From positions 62,001 through 126,000 of the forward strand of contig NZ_JACFXY010000009.1 in NCBI RefSeq assembly GCF_014946725.1: 64,000 nucleotides of DNA, written 5' to 3'. Below, piece after piece: positions 1 to 9,827 of this stretch. The number at the start of each line of letters is the position of its first letter. The stretch's first letter is position 1. A program made the translations under genes and the position numbers. The notes under the pieces were generated by a model. That model was not told the DNA's origin. It made no database searches and saw nothing but the letters and a program-made list of their open reading frames with translations. The DNA is from Mixta mediterraneensis. GTDB lineage: Bacteria; Pseudomonadota; Gammaproteobacteria; Enterobacterales; Enterobacteriaceae.

Positions 1-551
1 GCATCAGAAGGGAACCTGAGACGCGGGATCCCCATATAGAAAGGTGAGCTGTTTTCCGGATAGGAATACCCTACATAGCAGGTCCCCGGTGCGATGAAAA
101 AGACATGCACCACCGGACGTTTTGGGCTTTCGTAATTCAACAGGATTTTGTGGTCACGTAGACTGGCACGCAGCGGCACGGTAAACTTGCGGCAGAATTT
201 GGTTAGCTCTTTGGCTTCGTTAGTATCCGGCACTTCCACACGCAATTCGCCGCCCTTCTCAACCACGCCAGTGAGCATCCCGACAACCGGTGAGATACGA
301 TCTTCCTGCGGCAGGTCACACAACAGTTCGCCGACAACTAACATCTGGCGAGCAAAAATTAGCTGAGCAAAAGGCAAATCCCGGACCAGACGATCGGCAT
401 CCTCATGCTGATAACATTCAAACAGCACATAACCTGACTCGTCTTTAACCCGCGGGAAGCCGTAGACTTCGCGCTCTGCAGCCTTTGCCGCAATTTCAGC
501 GGCACACTCTTTTTCAAAGCCGGGACGGCAATACAGCAAAACTTTATTCAT
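1..551 (-). CDS. rlmM: 23S rRNA 2'-O-ribose methyltransferase RlmM, N-terminal part (runs off window)
   Basis: RlmM (YgdE) methylates the 2'-OH of C2498 in 23S rRNA with S-adenosylmethionine, acting on free rRNA. Only the first 183 or so codons are present; the rest lies left of base 1. The ATG at 551-549 opens a protein beginning [20 protein letters not shown], closely matching the family start. The visible part is the N-terminal RNA-binding region; the Rossmann methyltransferase domain is outside the window. The start overlaps the end of ygdD by a few bases (the ATG lies within the last codons of ygdD), so the two are probably translationally coupled, as in E. coli. Confidence 0.95.
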   Translation of the reverse strand, partial: MNKVLLYCRPGFEKECAAEIAAKAAEREVYGFPRVKDESGYVLFECYQHEDADRLVRDLPFAQLIFARQMLVVGELLCDLPQEDRISPVVGMLTGVVEKGGELRVEVPDTNEAKELTKFCRKFTVPLRASLRDHKILLNYESPKRPVVHVFFIAPGTCYVGYSYPENSSPFYMGIPRLRFPSD

Positions 552-939
552 GGCGATCTGCCTTTCGTTTCAGACGCAGCGCGCCAATCAACATCAAAAA
601 CCAACCAACGAGAAAGCACAGCCCGCCAGCTGGGGTGACAAAAACCCAAAACTTCAAATGCGACAGCGCCAGGCAATACAGACTGCCGCTAAACAGCACA
701 GTGCCCAGTGCCAGAAATGCACTACTCCAGTAAAACCAGATATTGGCGCGACGTAGCATCGCAGCGCCCAGTCCAGTCACCGCTAACGTGTGATAAGCCT
801 GATACTCAAGCCCGGTGTGGATCCACGCCATTTCGGCGGGTCCAAGCGAGCGACTCAAAACATGGGCACCAAAAGCACCAAAAGCCACCAGTAAAAATCC
901 ACTGATGGCGGCAAAAATAAACATGGCACGACTGGACAT
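544..939 (-). CDS. ygdD: DUF423 inner-membrane protein YgdD
   Basis: Small membrane protein of the YgdD/DUF423 family, function unknown. The 131-residue product has four hydrophobic segments and family signatures such as [21 protein letters not shown] and [12 protein letters not shown]. An upstream in-frame ATG at 966 exists, but I choose the ATG at 939: it has a good ribosome site (GAGGG) at normal spacing and matches the family N-terminus [15 protein letters not shown]. The stop overlaps the rlmM start. The gene follows gcvA in the same direction. Confidence 0.93.
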   Translation of the reverse strand: MSSRAMFIFAAISGFLLVAFGAFGAHVLSRSLGPAEMAWIHTGLEYQAYHTLAVTGLGAAMLRRANIWFYWSSAFLALGTVLFSGSLYCLALSHLKFWVFVTPAGGLCFLVGWFLMLIGALRLKRKADRHE

Positions 940-988
940 CAAACTACCCTCAAGGTGTATCTGCACGTCGCTGTGCAGAAATCAACAT

Positions 989-1906
989 TTACTGATCGTA
1001 GCGAAAGCGGAATTTTTCTTGTTCGGTTGCGGCTTTTGCCAGAATCCACTGACGAAAAGCGGCTATTTTACCCAGTTCTGCCTGACTGTCATGACAAACC
1101 AGATAAAAAGCATTTTTACTGACTAATACGTCATTGAACGGGCAAATCAGTCGCCCGGCTTCAATTTCGCTTTGCGCCATCACATTGTTCGCTAGCGCAA
1201 CCCCCTGACCATGAATAGCGGCCTGTAAAACCATCGCGCTGTGGCTAAAAATCGGTCCTTGCTGAACGTTAATATGCTGCACACCCAGTTGACGAATATA
1301 GGATTGCCAGTCGCGACGCGAAGCATCATGCAACAAGGTAAAGCGCGACAGATCCAGGGGTGTTTTGAGCGGATTATCGCCAGTCATTAACGCGGGTGAG
1401 CAAACCGGTAACAGATATTCGGCATACAGCTTCTCAACGCGTAAACCCGGCCAGTTGCCGCGCCCATAGAAAATAGCCACATCGACATCGTCGGCTAATT
1501 TTTCTTCATCGCGGTCAACAGCCTGGATACGCACATCGATTCCCGGATAAGCCATATTAAAGCTAGAGAGGCGCGGAACCAGCCACTGAATAGCGAAACT
1601 GGGCAACAGACTAACCGTCAATGCGCCTTTTGCGCTGCGGGCCTGTAATTTGCGCGTCGCTTCGTTAATCGCGGAAAAAATCTCCTTGATGTCTAAATAG
1701 TAGCTTTGCCCTTCTTCTGTTAGTAAAAGCGAACGATTCCTCCGGCGAAATAGCTTTAAGCCAAGGAAATCTTCCAGGGATTTTATCTGATGGCTTACAG
1801 CTGCCTGGGTGACAAATAGCTCTTCAGCCGCTTTTGTGAAACTTAAATGGCGCGCAGCTGCGTCAAAAACACGCAGTGCGTTAAGAGGAGGAAGACGTTT
1901 CGACAT
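989..1906 (-). CDS. gcvA: Glycine cleavage system transcriptional activator GcvA (LysR family)
   Basis: GcvA activates the glycine-cleavage operon gcvTHP in the presence of glycine and activates the divergent sRNA gene gcvB; with GcvR it represses when glycine is scarce. The protein (305 residues, the E. coli length) has an N-terminal winged helix-turn-helix (about residues 6-65, with FTKAAEELFVTQAAVSHQIK) and a LysR effector domain (about 93-295). The longer in-frame start at 1951 is rejected because MSKRLPPLNALRVF at 1906 is the conserved N-terminus. The gene is divergent from gcvB, with about 130 bp of shared regulatory DNA. The glycine-cleavage genes themselves are not in the window. Confidence 0.96.
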   Translation of the reverse strand: MSKRLPPLNALRVFDAAARHLSFTKAAEELFVTQAAVSHQIKSLEDFLGLKLFRRRNRSLLLTEEGQSYYLDIKEIFSAINEATRKLQARSAKGALTVSLLPSFAIQWLVPRLSSFNMAYPGIDVRIQAVDRDEEKLADDVDVAIFYGRGNWPGLRVEKLYAEYLLPVCSPALMTGDNPLKTPLDLSRFTLLHDASRRDWQSYIRQLGVQHINVQQGPIFSHSAMVLQAAIHGQGVALANNVMAQSEIEAGRLICPFNDVLVSKNAFYLVCHDSQAELGKIAAFRQWILAKAATEQEKFRFRYDQ

Positions 1907-1999
1907 GGTTTTCCGTATCCGGACTGGCAGTAAATACCAAAGCTTATACAAAGCCTTTACGTATTAGAATTTTTAATCCGATACATTATAATTTGTCCA

Positions 2000-2028
2000 T
2001 TGAGGAAGCTCCAGCAAATACCTATAGT
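2000..2028 (+). promoter_or_regulatory. Predicted sigma-70 promoter of gcvB
   Basis: TTGAGG (2000-2005), a 17-base spacer and TATAGT (2023-2028) lie six bases before the expected GcvB 5' end at 2035. The region between this promoter and gcvA would carry GcvA sites, which I cannot define precisely. Confidence 0.7.
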
Positions 2029-2034
2029 TGCCGC

Positions 2035-2235
2035 ACTTCCTGAGCCGGAACGAAAAGTTTTAGGATTTGTGAGTGAGTTCGCAGACTTTCCGAGAGCTTT
2101 TGGCTTGTGGTCGTGATGTTGTGTTTGCAATTTTGATCTGACTTTTACAGATCAACCTTTTGATTCCTGTAGATTTACCCTGTCTGTCCATAGTAAATTT
2201 TTAGTATAGCACCGCAAATTGCGGTGCTTTTTTTT
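2035..2235 (+). ncRNA. gcvB: GcvB small regulatory RNA
   Basis: GcvB is an Hfq-binding sRNA that represses many amino-acid and peptide transporter mRNAs (dppA, oppA and others). The 5' end ACTTCCTGAGCCGGAACG and the 3' block ACCCTGTCTGTCCATAG (the second conserved pairing region) are essentially those of the E. coli RNA. A GU-rich seed region (GTGATGTTGTGTTTGCAA, about 2113-2130) is present but shorter than in E. coli. The RNA ends in a hairpin, GCACCGC...GCGGTGC, and eight Ts. Its position between gcvA and ygdI, divergent from gcvA, is the E. coli arrangement. Exact ends are inferred by similarity. Confidence 0.93.
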
Positions 2236-2241
2236 ACCTGC

Positions 2242-2466
2242 TTACTGATCTATTTCAACCATCTCTTTCACATCGGTGCGGTTAATCTGCTGTTTATTGC
2301 CATTGGCATCTTTATAGCGGATCATGCCGGTTTCATCATCGACCTGAGGTTTACCATCGGCTACGATGGTACGTCCGTCATTGGTATGCATTACGTAGTT
2401 GCTCGAACAAGCAGCCAGGGTAAAGGCCATCGTACACATGGCCAGCACTGCGGCGAGTTTTTTCAT
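2242..2466 (-). CDS. ygdI: YgdI/YgdR-family small lipoprotein YgdI
   Basis: A 74-residue lipoprotein of unknown role (DUF903 family, SH3-like fold). It has a signal peptide with lipobox LAAC (Cys20) followed by SSNYVMHTNDGRTIVADGKP, the family core. Ser follows the lipid-bearing Cys, which fits outer-membrane sorting. The gene converges on gcvB and its stop lies just beyond the gcvB terminator, which may serve both. A paralogue with the same architecture, ygdR, lies 28 kb away in this window. Confidence 0.93.
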   Translation of the reverse strand: MKKLAAVLAMCTMAFTLAACSSNYVMHTNDGRTIVADGKPQVDDETGMIRYKDANGNKQQINRTDVKEMVEIDQ

Positions 2467-2688
2467 CTTCTATCTCCTTGCAGATTGATTGCATTAAACC
2501 ACCCGCGTGACGCTGACCAGAAGCAGCAGATAAGTGAAATCGACTAAATAAGGTCTTATCGTTATGCGGGTTTGGTTCAAACCTTGCAATATTCAGCATA
2601 ACGCGCTTTTTCAGCTTTGCCAGGCAGGGGCCCTTCTTTCGGCCTGGTCCTGTTTCTTATTACTACGAATTATTCTCAAGAGCCGAGC

Positions 2689-3897
2689 ATGACCGCATTC
2701 AATCCCAGTGCTTTTCGCCAGCAATTTCCCGCGCTCGCTGATGCAGGTGTCTACCTCGACAGCGCCGCAACCACGTTAAAGCCGCAGGCTGTTATCGACA
2801 ACGCGCAACAGTTCTACAGCCTCAGCGCAGGTACGGTACATCGCAGCCAGTTCGCCACAGCGCGTCAGCTTACCGAGCGTTACGAGCAGGCGCGCAGTCA
2901 GGTGGCTGACTGGTTAAATGCTGCTGATGCGCACCAAATTGTCTGGACGCGCGGTACTACCGAAGCTATCAATTTAGTCGCAAATAGCTGGTTGCTGCCC
3001 CGTTTACAGCCCGGTGATGAAATCGTAGTCAGTGAGGCGGAACATCATGCCAACCTGGTTCCGTGGCTAATGGCAGCGCAAACGCGTGGGGCCAAAGTGG
3101 TTAAATGGCCGATTGGCGCCGATCGCCTGCCCGATATTTCGCTGCTGCCGGCCTTAATGAACAGCCGTACGCGTTTGCTGGCGATTGGACAGATGTCAAA
3201 TGTCACCGGCGGCTGTCCCGACCTGGTCCAGGCGATACAGCTTGCGCATGCGGTAGGCGCTAAAGTGATGGTTGATGGCGCGCAAGGCGTAGTGCACTGT
3301 CCGCCGGATATGCAGGCACTGAATATCGACTTCTACGCTTTTTCGGCACACAAACTTTATGGGCCGATGGGTATCGGTGTGCTGTATGGCAAAGCCGAAC
3401 TGCTGGAAGAGATGGGGCCGTGGCAAGGCGGCGGCAAAATGCTGACTCATGTTGATTTCAACGGCTTCACATCACAACCCGTGCCCTGGCGCTTTGAAGC
3501 CGGCACGCCTAACGTTGCTGGCGTGGTTGGCTTGAGCGCCGCCTTATCCTGGCTTAAGCAACATGATCAAAGCAAAGCTGAAATGTGGAGTCAGCAACTT
3601 GCCAGTCTCGCTGAAGAACAGCTTACCGAACTGCCGGGCTTTCGCAGTTTCCGCTGCGGCAATGCCAGCCTGCTGGCTTTTGATTTTGTCGGCATTCATC
3701 ACAGCGACATTGTTACGCTGCTGGCGGAACATGGTATTGCACTGCGCGCCGGCCAACATTGCGCACAACCGTTGATGGCAGCGCTGGGAGTCAGCGGCAC
3801 GCTGCGTGTCTCCTTTGCACCCTATAATAATCTGCAAGATGTTGATGCATTGATTCGCGCCATGCGTAGCGCCATTGCGTTGTTATCGGAGCCTTAA
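2689..3897 (+). CDS. csdA: Cysteine desulfurase CsdA
   Basis: PLP-dependent class V aminotransferase that removes sulfur from cysteine (also cysteine sulfinate and selenocysteine) and passes persulfide to CsdE. The product of 402 residues has the PLP-lysine motif [10 protein letters not shown] (about residues 217-226), substrate/PLP residues around [11 protein letters not shown] and the catalytic cysteine loop GQHCAQP near residue 360. An in-frame start at 2617 is rejected; [16 protein letters not shown] at 2689 is the conserved N-terminus. csdE follows after one base. Together with tcdA, which converges from the right, the cluster supplies sulfur-transfer activity linked to tRNA cyclic t6A formation. 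Confidence 0.96.
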   Translation: MTAFNPSAFRQQFPALADAGVYLDSAATTLKPQAVIDNAQQFYSLSAGTVHRSQFATARQLTERYEQARSQVADWLNAADAHQIVWTRGTTEAINLVANSWLLPRLQPGDEIVVSEAEHHANLVPWLMAAQTRGAKVVKWPIGADRLPDISLLPALMNSRTRLLAIGQMSNVTGGCPDLVQAIQLAHAVGAKVMVDGAQGVVHCPPDMQALNIDFYAFSAHKLYGPMGIGVLYGKAELLEEMGPWQGGGKMLTHVDFNGFTSQPVPWRFEAGTPNVAGVVGLSAALSWLKQHDQSKAEMWSQQLASLAEEQLTELPGFRSFRCGNASLLAFDFVGIHHSDIVTLLAEHGIALRAGQHCAQPLMAALGVSGTLRVSFAPYNNLQDVDALIRAMRSAIALLSEP

Positions 3898-3898
3898 T

Positions 3899-4348
3899 AT
3901 GAGTTCACCCCTGTTAGCGCCACATCCTTTTGGCGATCTCATCACCGTTGAAAGCCTGCAAGAAAAGTTTGCACATTTTCATCAGTGGGAAGATCGCTAT
4001 CGTCACTTAATTCAACTCAGCCGCCAGCTGCCAGCGTTAGCGGAAGGGTTAAAAACGCCTGAAATTGAGCTAAGCGGCTGTGAAAATCGCGTCTGGCTGA
4101 GTAGCCAGTTACGCCACGATGGCACGCTGCACTTTTATGGCGACAGCGAAGGTCGCATTGTACGCGGCTTGCTGGCAGTTTTACTTACCGCCGTTGAAGG
4201 CAAATCGCCGCAAATGCTTCTTAATGCAGATCCTTTGCAGCTCTTTGATGAGTTAGGCTTACGCGCCCAACTCAGCGCATCACGCAGCAGCGGTTTACAG
4301 GCATTAGCTGATGCCGTTCAGGCTCAGGCGCGTAAAGCGTTGCCTTAA
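3899..4348 (+). CDS. csdE: Sulfur acceptor protein CsdE
   Basis: SufE-family partner of CsdA that accepts persulfide on a conserved cysteine and raises CsdA activity. The product of 149 residues carries the acceptor loop SGCENRVW (Cys near 61) and the SufE-like C-terminal helices. The ATG at 3899 begins one base after the csdA stop, so the two are almost certainly co-translated; an earlier in-frame ATG (3875) inside csdA is less likely. The 3' end overlaps the end of convergent tcdA by four bases. Confidence 0.95.
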   Translation: MSSPLLAPHPFGDLITVESLQEKFAHFHQWEDRYRHLIQLSRQLPALAEGLKTPEIELSGCENRVWLSSQLRHDGTLHFYGDSEGRIVRGLLAVLLTAVEGKSPQMLLNADPLQLFDELGLRAQLSASRSSGLQALADAVQAQARKALP

Positions 4349-5145
4349 GCGTGGCGGGCTGCGCGCGCCAGAAACTTCTTCAGCGCATGTGACACAGCAA
4401 CAAATCCAAACGTCGCGGTTACCATGGTGGCCGCACCAAAACCTGCTGCACAATCCATTCGTTTCGGGCCTTCCGCCGTACTGCGAGACGCACATACGCT
4501 GCCATCAGGTTGTGGATAAACCAGCGCTTCGGTAGAAAACACGCAGTCAATGCCCAACTTCCCTTTACTGTTTTTAACCACACCCAGTTGTTTCAGGCGC
4601 TCGCGCAGTTTGGCTGCCAGCGGATCCTGAATGGTTTTTGCCAGATCGGCGACCTGGATTTGGGTGGGATCGATCTGTCCGCCTGCGCCACCGGTAGTGA
4701 CTAATGGAATCTTATTGCGACGGCACCAGGCGATCAGCGCGGCTTTGGGACGCACGCTGTCAATCGCATCAATGACGAAGTCATAACCTGCCGCCATCAG
4801 CTCGGCGGTATTGTCCGGAGTGATAAAATCATCAATACAAATTACTTCACAATCAGGATTGATTGCCCGCAAACGCACGGCCATCACTTCGGTTTTCGCC
4901 TGGCCGACATTGCCATTTAACGCATGGATTTGCCGGTTAGTGTTGGTAATACAGACATCATCCATATCAATCAGGGTGATTTTACCGATGCCTGTGCGTA
5001 CCAACGCTTCTGCCGCCCAGGAGCCAACACCGCCGATACCAATCACACAAAAATGCGCGTCGGCAAAACGTTGCAGCGCATCCTGACCATAAAGACGCGC
5101 CGTGCCGCCAAAGCGCTGGCGCCAGGCTTCATTAACCACACTCAT
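4345..5145 (-). CDS. tcdA: tRNA threonylcarbamoyladenosine dehydratase TcdA (CsdL)
   Basis: E1-like, ATP-dependent enzyme that cyclises t6A at position 37 of ANN-decoding tRNAs to the ct6A hydantoin/oxazolone form; genetically linked to the CsdA-CsdE sulfur relay. The 266-residue protein has the adenylation-fold nucleotide motif GIGGVGSW (about residues 36-43), the E1-type [13 protein letters not shown] segment and a C-terminal hydrophobic patch ([13 protein letters not shown]). It converges on csdE with a four-base overlap. A GC-rich inverted repeat lies upstream, between it and the mltA stop. Confidence 0.95.
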   Translation of the reverse strand: MSVVNEAWRQRFGGTARLYGQDALQRFADAHFCVIGIGGVGSWAAEALVRTGIGKITLIDMDDVCITNTNRQIHALNGNVGQAKTEVMAVRLRAINPDCEVICIDDFITPDNTAELMAAGYDFVIDAIDSVRPKAALIAWCRRNKIPLVTTGGAGGQIDPTQIQVADLAKTIQDPLAAKLRERLKQLGVVKNSKGKLGIDCVFSTEALVYPQPDGSVCASRSTAEGPKRMDCAAGFGAATMVTATFGFVAVSHALKKFLARAARHA

Positions 5146-5165
5146 AATTGAACCTGTAAAGTCGT

Positions 5166-5183
5166 GCGGGCCAGCAGGCCCGC
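5166..5183. repeat. Perfect inverted repeat between tcdA and mltA
   Basis: GCGGGCC, loop AGCA, GGCCCGC. It lies downstream of the mltA stop on the minus strand and upstream of tcdA. A run of eight As follows on the plus strand, so it is not a classical U-tract terminator in either direction, but it could stall or protect the mltA transcript end. Confidence 0.5.
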
Positions 5184-5193
5184 AGAAAAAAAA

Positions 5194-6342
5194 TTAATTA
5201 GAACCTAACAGTAGTGAACCATTATTACCACTTTGCGGGTTACTGAAAAGCGGCTGACCCGTACCGGGAGCGGCTTTTAAGACCCAGACGCGACCATAGT
5301 GATTATAGAAACCGGCAAGGTGCGCCGCATCCGGACCAATGCCCTGATAGATGTCGAAATGCTGGCCCTTTATTGCCCCGCCAACATCCAGCGCCACCAT
5401 CAGCCGCATTTCATATTTCCCGTTGAACTTGCCCTTCTCATTTAGCTGTGGCACTTCTGCCAGCAATACGGTTCCGGCAGGAATAATGGAGCGATCAGAG
5501 GCTACCGACGCTTTAGCGACCAGCGGCACCGCGCTTGCGCCGCGAACCGGTGTAAACTCTTCTGGCTTGAAGAACACAAATGAAGGATTCGTTTCCAGTA
5601 GCGCACGCACTTCCTGTGGCGAATGCTCCGCTGCCCATTGGCGAATCGCCTGCATCGACATATTTTCACGCTTCACTTCACCGCGATCGATCAACTCTTT
5701 CCCAATACTGTGGTATCCCCAGCCATTTTTTCCCGCGTAGCCAAAGAACTTCATTGGGCGACCATCGCCAAAATCAACGTAACCGCTACCCTGTACGTCC
5801 ATCATAAAGTTATCAATCAAGGAGTTGCTGTAAGCGATGACGTAGCGATCGTCAATGCCACCGCTATATATAGACGCACGGCTTGGCAATTTTGCGCCAC
5901 GCTTACGGGGCGGCATCCGGTAAATAGGATACTGGAACTCTCCCTGTCGGGTATAACGCGCTTCCACTACTGGCGTGTAGTAACCGGTAAATTGCACGTT
6001 GCCGTAGTTGTCGGTGCCTTCCATCTGAAACGCATTCAAACCAAACTGACGCAACTGACGCGTATCGGCTCCGGCTAATAACCAGCTTTCAATCGCACTG
6101 TAAGTGCTGGTCTGACGTCCATACAAACCCGACGATGCATACTGAATCTGTCGCACCTGTTCGCCAAAATCCCTGCCATTAACCGGACGGCCTTTGGCAT
6201 TAGGCTGGTTTACTAACGCTAAAGGTTGTTCAAGTTTGCCATCTTTATATTGTTGTCCACGATCGGTCGGTTTGGAACTACAGCCAGCCAGCAGCGCTAA
6301 AAATGCGCCAGTAAGTGCATACTTCTTCCAACGTCCTTTCAT
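5194..6342 (-). CDS. mltA: Membrane-bound lytic murein transglycosylase A
   Basis: MltA is an outer-membrane lipoprotein that cleaves the MurNAc-GlcNAc bond of peptidoglycan, leaving 1,6-anhydro-MurNAc ends. The 382-residue product has a lipoprotein signal (MKGRWKKYALTGAFLALLAG then Cys21 and SSK), the MltA domain with NYGNVQFTGYYTPV, and a C-terminal double-psi barrel containing ALDVGGAIKGQHFDIYQG, which holds the catalytic aspartate. Three ATGs are adjacent at 6348, 6345 and 6342; the third has proper spacing from AAGAGA and matches E. coli, so it is chosen. The three initiator tRNA genes lie upstream in the opposite direction. Confidence 0.96.
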   Translation of the reverse strand: MKGRWKKYALTGAFLALLAGCSSKPTDRGQQYKDGKLEQPLALVNQPNAKGRPVNGRDFGEQVRQIQYASSGLYGRQTSTYSAIESWLLAGADTRQLRQFGLNAFQMEGTDNYGNVQFTGYYTPVVEARYTRQGEFQYPIYRMPPRKRGAKLPSRASIYSGGIDDRYVIAYSNSLIDNFMMDVQGSGYVDFGDGRPMKFFGYAGKNGWGYHSIGKELIDRGEVKRENMSMQAIRQWAAEHSPQEVRALLETNPSFVFFKPEEFTPVRGASAVPLVAKASVASDRSIIPAGTVLLAEVPQLNEKGKFNGKYEMRLMVALDVGGAIKGQHFDIYQGIGPDAAHLAGFYNHYGRVWVLKAAPGTGQPLFSNPQSGNNGSLLLGSN

Positions 6343-6505
6343 CATCATCTCTTTTTATAAAATGTTCGCCAGGCGACGATAGCAAAGCGTCCGTCAGAAT
6401 GAAATCCATCCGCTTTGACACGCTTCACATCAGTTTACTTTTTCGCCAGATGGACGAAACCTTCAGCAAATAACTGTAAATTTAATCTTTTAGGTCAAAA
6501 AGGGG

Positions 6506-6533
6506 TTGCAACAATCATCACTCGGCGTATAGT
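6506..6533 (+). promoter_or_regulatory. Predicted promoter of the initiator tRNA operon
   Basis: TTGCAA (6506-6511), a 16-base spacer and TATAGT (6528-6533), followed by the GC-rich discriminator GCGC, which is typical of stable-RNA promoters under stringent control. The first tRNA starts at 6547. Confidence 0.75.
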
Positions 6534-6546
6534 GCGCTTCCACGGA

Positions 6547-6623
<77 letters not shown>

Positions 6624-6672
6624 ACTCTTCTGCGGAAGAGACAATATGAAAAGTCGCAATGCGCAGTACGGA

Positions 6673-6749
<77 letters not shown>

Positions 6750-6798
6750 ACTCTTCTGCGGAAAAGACAATATGAAAAGTCGCAATGCGCAATACGGA

Positions 6799-6875
<77 letters not shown>

Positions 6876-6883
6876 ATCATTTA

Positions 6884-6906
6884 AGCACCTGAAAGGGTGT
6901 TTTTTT
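6884..6906 (+). terminator. Rho-independent terminator of the tRNA-fMet operon
   Basis: A short hairpin CACC-TGAAAG-GGTG (6886-6899) followed by a run of seven Ts, nine bases after the third CCA. Confidence 0.75.
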
Positions 6907-6980
6907 GTTTCTGGAATTTGGCAATGTCTGGTTGCCATACGCATTGCCGAAAAAGGTTAGCCAGGGCTATCCTTTTTTCT

Positions 6981-8228
6981 CTATTCGCGATGCGCCAGCG
7001 CCGCTCCGCTATCAAAATACGCCTTAATGCCATGCAGGATGGCCTCAGCAACCTGATGCTGATAGCGCGTGGTGCGTAGCTTGCGCTCCTCTTCCACGTT
7101 ACTGATAAACGCGGTTTCTACCAGAATTGACGGAATATCCGGCGCTTTCAATACAGCGAAACCCGCCTGATCTACGGTGTGTTTGTGCAAATGATTAATA
7201 CGCCCCATGCGATGCAACACTTCCTTGCCAAACTTCAGGCTGTCATGAATGGTTTGCCGCTGTACCATATCGAACATAGTGTGATCGAGATAGCGATCGC
7301 CACTCATGCTGACGCCCCCAATCAAATCCGATTCGTTCTGGGTTCGTGCTAAAAAGCGCGCAGCAGCAGATGTGGCGCCGCGGGTAGAAAGCGCAAACAC
7401 AGATGAGCCACGCGCGGCCCGGCTGGTAAACGCATCAGCATGGATCGACACAAACAGGTCGGCTCGCTGCTTACGTGCCTTTGCGACTCTCACCCGCAGC
7501 GGAATAAACACATCTTCATTACGCGTCATATAGGCTTTCATGTTCGGCTCTTTGTCGATTAATGCCTTCAGCCGGCGACCAATCTTCAGCACAATATCTT
7601 TTTCGCGCGTTTTATATTTGCCATGCGCGCCGGGATCTTCGCCGCCGTGTCCGGGATCGATCATAATGATAATTGGTCGATCGCGACCGGCTTTGCCTGG
7701 CAGCGGGGCCTGAGCAGGTTCATTTTTTTCCAGATCGCCCTGGTTGTAATCTTTCAGCAATGCCAGCAGCGGATCGTCTTCTGCCTGATCCTGACTGGGA
7801 TAAAGATCAACCACCAGACGATGTTTGATTCCGGCAATGGGGGTAAGGCTGAATATTTTTGGCGACACGTTGCGCTTTAATTCCAGCACGATGCGCACGG
7901 TGTGGGCATCAAACTGACCCACACGGGCATTTTTGATAAAGGGATCGTCAACGCGAACCAGTTTATTAACGCCTTTCAGAACCGGATTAAGATGCAGGCC
8001 GTCAATATCAATAACCAGCCGGTCAGGATGGCTCAGCGCAAATTGCTTGTACTTAAGCGGAACATTAGATTCCAGCGTCATGCGGGAATACGTTGAGGAA
8101 GGCCAGATGCGCACTGCAACGATGTGGCTGTTTGCCGCCATGCCGACACGGCTGACACTCAACAACAGTAATGCTCCCGTACCTTGTAAAAATCGTCTGC
8201 GTGAAAATAAGGAATTAACTTCGGACAT
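6981..8228 (-). CDS. amiC: N-acetylmuramoyl-L-alanine amidase AmiC
   Basis: Periplasmic zinc amidase that splits septal peptidoglycan during daughter-cell separation, activated by NlpD. The 415-residue protein starts with a Tat signal (SRRRFLQ at residues 9-15, then a hydrophobic stretch ending near MAAN), then an AMIN septum-targeting domain (about 35-150) and an Amidase_3 domain (about 190-405) with zinc and catalytic motifs [18 protein letters not shown] and LVETAFISN. Length matches E. coli (417). It is divergent from argA. Confidence 0.96.
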   Translation of the reverse strand: MSEVNSLFSRRRFLQGTGALLLLSVSRVGMAANSHIVAVRIWPSSTYSRMTLESNVPLKYKQFALSHPDRLVIDIDGLHLNPVLKGVNKLVRVDDPFIKNARVGQFDAHTVRIVLELKRNVSPKIFSLTPIAGIKHRLVVDLYPSQDQAEDDPLLALLKDYNQGDLEKNEPAQAPLPGKAGRDRPIIIMIDPGHGGEDPGAHGKYKTREKDIVLKIGRRLKALIDKEPNMKAYMTRNEDVFIPLRVRVAKARKQRADLFVSIHADAFTSRAARGSSVFALSTRGATSAAARFLARTQNESDLIGGVSMSGDRYLDHTMFDMVQRQTIHDSLKFGKEVLHRMGRINHLHKHTVDQAGFAVLKAPDIPSILVETAFISNVEEERKLRTTRYQHQVAEAILHGIKAYFDSGAALAHRE

Positions 8229-8410
8229 GCCGCTCCAGCTGCTGTGTAATGTCTAAAAAAACGCCAGTTAAATATTGTGTGGCGAAAACTTTATCCAATC
8301 CCTGATGCGATGTCATCCTGGAAACTCCAAATAATGCAGGCTGTTAGCGGCTTTGGCATGCAAAAATTCGTAAATTAACGTCAGGATTAGCGCTTGCAAT
8401 AACCTTCACA

Positions 8411-8449
8411 AAAGAATAAAAATACAAAAAATTCGAATAACCATTCACT
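8411..8449 (+). promoter_or_regulatory. Candidate tandem ARG boxes (ArgR operator) before argA
   Basis: Two 18-bp sites separated by exactly three bases match the ArgR consensus wNTGAATwwwwATTCANw. Box 1 (8411-8428, AAAGAATAAAAATACAAA) has two mismatches; box 2 (8432-8449, TTCGAATAACCATTCACT) has one. Paired boxes three bases apart are the known layout of arginine-regulated promoters in enterobacteria. They lie immediately before the argA ribosome site, which suggests repression at the promoter or just downstream of the transcription start. Confidence 0.75.
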
Positions 8450-8460
8450 GAGGGTTAGCC

Positions 8461-9789
8461 GTGAAGGAACGTAGTACTGAACTGGTTCAGGGTTTTCGCC
8501 ATACCGTTCCCTATATCAATGCTCATCGGGATAAAACCTTTGTCATCATGCTCGGCGGTGAAGCCATTGAGCATGAGAACTTCCCGACCATCATCAACGA
8601 CATCAGCCTCTTGCATAGCCTCGGTATTCGTCTGGTGGTGGTCTATGGCGCCCGTCCGCAGATTGATGCCAGCCTGGCAGAACACCAGCTGGAGCCGGTT
8701 TATCACAAGTTTACCCGGGTTACCGATGCGCAATCGCTCGAATTAGTGAAACAAGCGGCGGGTCGTCTTCAGCTTGATATTACCGCTCGCCTTTCGATGA
8801 GTCTAAACAATACTCCGCTGCAGGGCGCGCATATTAATGTCGTCAGCGGCAATTTTATTATTGCTCAGCCGCTGGGTGTGGACGATGGCGTGGACTATTG
8901 CCACAGCGGACGCATTCGTCGTATCGATGAAGAAGCCATTCACCGCCAGCTTGATAATGATGCGATTGTCTTGCTGGGTCCGGTTGCAGTTTCTGTCACC
9001 GGTGAAAGTTTTAACCTGACGTCGGAAGAAGTCGCCACGCAGTTAGCCATTAAACTGAAAGCGGAAAAGATGATTGGCTTTTGCTCCGAGCAGGGCGTCA
9101 TCAACAGCGAAGGCGATATTATCTCCGAGCTGTTTCCTAACGATGCCCAGGCGCGTATTGAAGCGTTTGAACGTGAAGGCGATTACCTTTCCGGCACCGT
9201 CCGCTTCCTGCGTGGCGCGGTAAAAGCCTGCCGCAGCGGCGTGCGTCGCAGCCATTTGATTAGCTATCGGGAAAGCGGAGCGCTGTTACAGGAATTATTC
9301 TCACGCGACGGAATCGGTACGCAAATCGTGATGGAATCCGCGGAACAGATCCGCCGCGCTACCATCAATGACATTGGCGGCATCCTTGAATTGATCCGTC
9401 CGCTGGAACAACAAGGCATTCTGGTACGTCGTTCACGTGAACAGCTGGAAATGGAAATCGATAAGTTCACGATTAATCAGCGCGACAATTTGACTATCGC
9501 CTGCGCCGCCCTTTATCCGTTTATGGATGAAAAAATTGGTGAAATGGCCTGCGTCGCAGTGCACCCGGATTATCGTAGTTCGTCACGAGGCGAAATGCTG
9601 CTGCAACGCGTGGCGCTGCAGGCGCGTCAGATGGGGCTGGAAAAGCTGTTTGTGCTCACTACGCGTAGTATCCACTGGTTCCAGGAACGCGGCTTTACGC
9701 CGGTGGATATTGAATCACTGCCGGAAAGTAAGAAAGAGATGTACAACTATCAGCGTCGTTCCAAGGTGCTGATGGCCGATTTAACTTAA
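8461..9789 (+). CDS. argA: Amino-acid N-acetyltransferase (N-acetylglutamate synthase) ArgA
   Basis: First enzyme of arginine synthesis: acetyl-CoA plus glutamate gives N-acetylglutamate. It is feedback-inhibited by arginine. The 442-residue product has an amino-acid-kinase-like domain (about 1-290, with [11 protein letters not shown] and [11 protein letters not shown]) that binds arginine and a C-terminal GNAT domain (about 295-440, with [16 protein letters not shown]). The start is GTG at 8461, preceded by GAGGG at seven bases and by two candidate ARG boxes. A strong hairpin follows the stop. Confidence 0.97.
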   Translation: MKERSTELVQGFRHTVPYINAHRDKTFVIMLGGEAIEHENFPTIINDISLLHSLGIRLVVVYGARPQIDASLAEHQLEPVYHKFTRVTDAQSLELVKQAAGRLQLDITARLSMSLNNTPLQGAHINVVSGNFIIAQPLGVDDGVDYCHSGRIRRIDEEAIHRQLDNDAIVLLGPVAVSVTGESFNLTSEEVATQLAIKLKAEKMIGFCSEQGVINSEGDIISELFPNDAQARIEAFEREGDYLSGTVRFLRGAVKACRSGVRRSHLISYRESGALLQELFSRDGIGTQIVMESAEQIRRATINDIGGILELIRPLEQQGILVRRSREQLEMEIDKFTINQRDNLTIACAALYPFMDEKIGEMACVAVHPDYRSSSRGEMLLQRVALQARQMGLEKLFVLTTRSIHWFQERGFTPVDIESLPESKKEMYNYQRRSKVLMADLT

Positions 9790-9796
9790 CACGATG

Positions 9797-9825
9797 CGGG
9801 CGGCAATGATGCCGCCCGATTTATT
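9797..9825 (+). terminator. Terminator between argA and recD
   Basis: Perfect 8-bp stem CGGGCGGC / GCCGCCCG with loop AATGAT (9797-9818), then ATTTATTT. It lies in the 38-bp space where argA and recD converge. It should stop argA transcription; the T-rich side is on the plus strand only. Confidence 0.8.
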
Positions 9826-9827
9826 TC

